The notes beneath the pieces are model-generated. The model did not search any database and was not told the DNA's origin. It was given only the letters and a program-made list of their open reading frames with translations. From positions 1 through 49,406 of the forward strand of contig JAZSOH010000030.1 of NCBI GenBank assembly GCA_045536815.1: a stretch of DNA of 49,406 nucleotides, in the 5' to 3' direction. Made by a program: the position numbers and the translations under genes. Each line of letters begins with the position of its first letter. Position 1 is the first letter of the stretch. Positions 47,743 to 49,406 of the stretch are shown piece after piece. Origin of the DNA: UMGS1279 sp045536815 (GTDB taxonomy: Bacteria; Bacillota; Clostridia; Oscillospirales; Acutalibacteraceae).

Positions 47743-48693
47743 ATGAATGTAGTAATTTTAGGTTGGTCAACCATTACAAACGGTGATATTTCTGCCGATT
47801 ATTTTAAGAAATTCGGCGATTTAAAGGTTTACGACGTTTTGCCTGAAGACAAGGTTTGCGAGGTTGTAAGGGATGCCGAGGCTATTTTAGTTAATCGAGT
47901 TAACATCTCAAGGAAGGTAATTTTATCTGCAAAAAACCTTCAATATATTGGCTCTTTTGCTACGGGCTATAACAATATTGATATGGCTACCGCAAGAGAG
48001 AAGGGGGTTACCGTTACTAATGTCCCCGGTTATTCAACCGAGGCGGTCGCTACCCATACATTCGCTTTTTTACTTGCTCTTTGTTTAAGGCTTGTTGATT
48101 ACGATAATCACGTCAAGTCAGGCGGTTGGAGTTTTGCACCGGGCGCCGATTGTTTCCCCTTTGAAACTCACGAGCTTTCGGGTAAAACGCTTGGCATTTT
48201 CGGTTTTGGAAATATCGGCAAAAGGGTAGCCGAGCTTGCAAGCGCTTTTGGTATGAGGGTGATTTTCTATTCAAGAAAAAAATATGAGTCGCAGTATGCA
48301 ACTCAGGTGGATTTTGAAAATCTTTTAAAGGAAAGTGACTTTTTAACCCTTCATGCGCCGCTTACCGATGAAACAAGCAAAATGTTTGGCGAAAAAGAAT
48401 TCGCAAAAATGAAGAAAACGGCTTATTTTATCAATACGGCAAGGGGCGGTCTTGTTGATGAAGACGCCTTGGCTAATGCGCTAAACGATGGCATAATCGC
48501 GGGTGCCGCAACCGATGTTACCACAAAAGAGCCTATTGAGAAAGCTTCATTACTTTTTAAGGCCAAAAACTGTATCTTTACTCCCCACGTGGCTTGGGGC
48601 CCTGTAGAAACAAGGAACAGGCTTGTAACCCTTGGCGCCAAGAACCTGGAATGTTTTATAAATAAAAAACCTATAAATGTTGTGGAGGCATAA
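47743..48693 (+). CDS. D-2-hydroxyacid dehydrogenase
   Basis: A 316-residue NAD-dependent reductase. The Rossmann motif GIFGFGNIGKRVAELA, the catalytic Arg in NTARGGLVDEDAL, the Glu in TKEPIE and the His in TPHVAWGP are present. SFATGYNNIDMATAREKGVTVTNVPGYSTEAVA is typical of the glycerate/hydroxypyruvate-reductase branch, so hydroxypyruvate or glyoxylate is a possible substrate. GGAG precedes the ATG. It is followed after three bases by dut. Confidence 0.9.
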   Translation: MNVVILGWSTITNGDISADYFKKFGDLKVYDVLPEDKVCEVVRDAEAILVNRVNISRKVILSAKNLQYIGSFATGYNNIDMATAREKGVTVTNVPGYSTEAVATHTFAFLLALCLRLVDYDNHVKSGGWSFAPGADCFPFETHELSGKTLGIFGFGNIGKRVAELASAFGMRVIFYSRKKYESQYATQVDFENLLKESDFLTLHAPLTDETSKMFGEKEFAKMKKTAYFINTARGGLVDEDALANALNDGIIAGAATDVTTKEPIEKASLLFKAKNCIFTPHVAWGPVETRNRLVTLGAKNLECFINKKPINVVEA

Positions 48694-48696
48694 ATT

Positions 48697-49200
48697 ATGC
48701 AAAAGATAGCAAGATTTTTAAAGGTTTCTGATAGTCAGTTTATATCCGCCGCCGAAAAAAACTTTGGTGAGGGAGATTACACTAAAATTTATGAAGACAT
48801 AAAACTGCCAAAACGCGCAACAGTCGGCTCGGCAGGGTATGACTTTTTCGCTCCGATAGATTTTACTCTTTCGCCGGGGGAAGAAATAACAATTCCAACA
48901 GGAATAAGAAGTGAAATTCAAAACGGGTATGTTTTAATGCTTTATCCCAGAAGTGGTTTAGGCTTTAAATATAGGCTTACCCTTAATAATACTGTTGGCG
49001 TAATTGATAGCGATTATTTTTATTCCGACAACGAGGGGCACATAATGGTTCGCCTTACTAACTGTTCTAACGATAAAACGGTTACCGTAAAAAAGGGCGA
49101 AGGCTTTGCTCAAGGAATATTTATGCCGTTTGGAATAACTGTCGACGACGAGGTAACAGAGATTAGAAACGGCGGTTTTGGAAGCACAACTAAAAACTAA
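48697..49200 (+). CDS. dut: dUTP diphosphatase (trimeric)
   Basis: A 167-residue dUTPase. Motif 1 GSAGYDFFAPIDF, motif 2 PRSGLGFK, motif 3 NTVGVIDSDYF, motif 4 KGEGFAQGIFMPF and motif 5 GGFGSTTKN are all in order. Residues about 10-35 form an N-terminal extension. It lowers dUTP and provides dUMP for dTMP synthesis. GGAGG eight bases before the ATG overlaps the end of the dehydrogenase gene, so the pair is co-transcribed, although no pathway link is obvious. Confidence 0.94.
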   Translation: MQKIARFLKVSDSQFISAAEKNFGEGDYTKIYEDIKLPKRATVGSAGYDFFAPIDFTLSPGEEITIPTGIRSEIQNGYVLMLYPRSGLGFKYRLTLNNTVGVIDSDYFYSDNEGHIMVRLTNCSNDKTVTVKKGEGFAQGIFMPFGITVDDEVTEIRNGGFGSTTKN

Positions 49201-49369
49201 ATTATGCATTTATTCTCTCCTTTTGGTAAATATATTTTTGTGTGATGGGACTTTAACCTGTCATGCCTTACAAAAGGTAAATTTCCGTTTGCCGTTGCCT
49301 TGTCGCTTGTAATCCGTTAGGATAACGGCGCTTCGCAGTTTTGTAAAAGGATTAAATTTTCACTATGTG
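49201..49369. other. Structured non-coding segment after dut
   Basis: No gene was found. The stretch carries several internal repeats: CCTTTTG (about 49218) and CAAAAGG (about 49272), then CCGTTAGGATAACGG (49316-49330, a stem with a short loop) and TTTTGTAAAAGG near 49339-49350. On the minus strand, AAAAGGAG-A-GAATAAATG gives a ribosome-binding-site-like start, but the frame is very short. It may be a small RNA, a long leader of the next gene or an intergenic repeat. Confidence 0.35.
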
Positions 49370-49398
49370 TTGACAAATCTTTAAAATGGGTGTATAAT
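49370..49398 (+). promoter_or_regulatory. Consensus promoter leaving the window
   Basis: A -35 TTGACA (49370-49375) and a -10 TATAAT (49393-49398) with 17-base spacing. A perfect promoter of this kind often serves rRNA, tRNA or a highly expressed gene; the target lies beyond the window. Confidence 0.85.
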
Positions 49399-49406
49399 AC
49401 AAAAAA

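Overview
The window is 49.4 kb of low-GC (about 40% by eye) bacterial chromosome. It looks like an anaerobic, endospore-forming member of the Clostridia, probably close to the Oscillospiraceae/Ruminococcaceae. The support is the rpsK-rpsD-rpoA-rplQ operon end, strong AGGAGG ribosome binding sites, TTGACA-N17-TATAAT promoters, spoIIR, the rubredoxin/reverse rubrerythrin/ferritin/Fur-PerR oxygen-defence set, cdaA-cdaR, a DUF6472 protein and TTG/GTG starts. No species can be named from this.

Layout. 1-2.2 kb: end of the ribosomal protein/RNA polymerase alpha operon. 2.2-5.2 kb: an MFS transporter, three tandem copies of a terminator-like repeat behind a tRNA-Leu(CAG), and an intact IS481-type insertion sequence with an unusually long 25-bp target duplication. 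5.2-6.9 kb: a secreted, membrane-anchored surface protein. 6.9-9.2 kb: ferritin, rubredoxin, PepSY lipoprotein, rubrerythrin and a Fur/PerR regulator with a palindromic operator. 9.2-10.3 kb: PHP and DRTGG proteins. 10.4-13.4 kb: envelope operon (DUF1287, LTA-synthase-like transferase, acyl-ACP thioesterase). 13.4-15.7 kb: O-acetylhomoserine sulfhydrylase and a GMP synthase without its glutaminase domain. 15.9-18.8 kb: paired half-size chromate transporters, then an ACT/DUF711 pair. 18.9-22.1 kb: Lrp regulator, aminotransferase, ispE, spoIIR. 22.2-24.7 kb: a glycosidase-like protein and rpmE. 24.9-25.2 kb: a 66-residue membrane protein behind a LexA-type box. 25.4-30.4 kb: a GldA/GldF/GldG-like ABC operon with a DUF4340 protein. 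30.5-40 kb, minus strand: DUF6472, MreB-like, ComF, RecD2, a small membrane protein, CdaR, CdaA, UvrC and an SDR reductase. 40.3-46.4 kb: a compact phage-derived cassette. 46.4-49.2 kb: MntP, Xpt, a D-2-hydroxyacid dehydrogenase and a dUTPase. A strong promoter points out of the window at 49,370-49,398.

The most unusual feature is the 6-kb cassette at 40.3-46.4 kb. It encodes a scaffold-like protein, an N4-gp56-type major capsid protein, a small head-region protein, a BppU-like appendage protein, an adaptor-like protein and a large stabilisation/stopper-like protein as one tightly packed operon. No terminase, portal, integrase, replication or lysis gene is present, and chromosomal genes lie directly on both sides. 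All frames are intact. It is either a recently trimmed prophage remnant or a domesticated capsid system. The second candidate is the LexA-box/66-residue membrane protein unit, which has the architecture of an SOS-induced division regulator.

Functional calls rest on recognition of protein motifs and gene order by eye. No database search was run.
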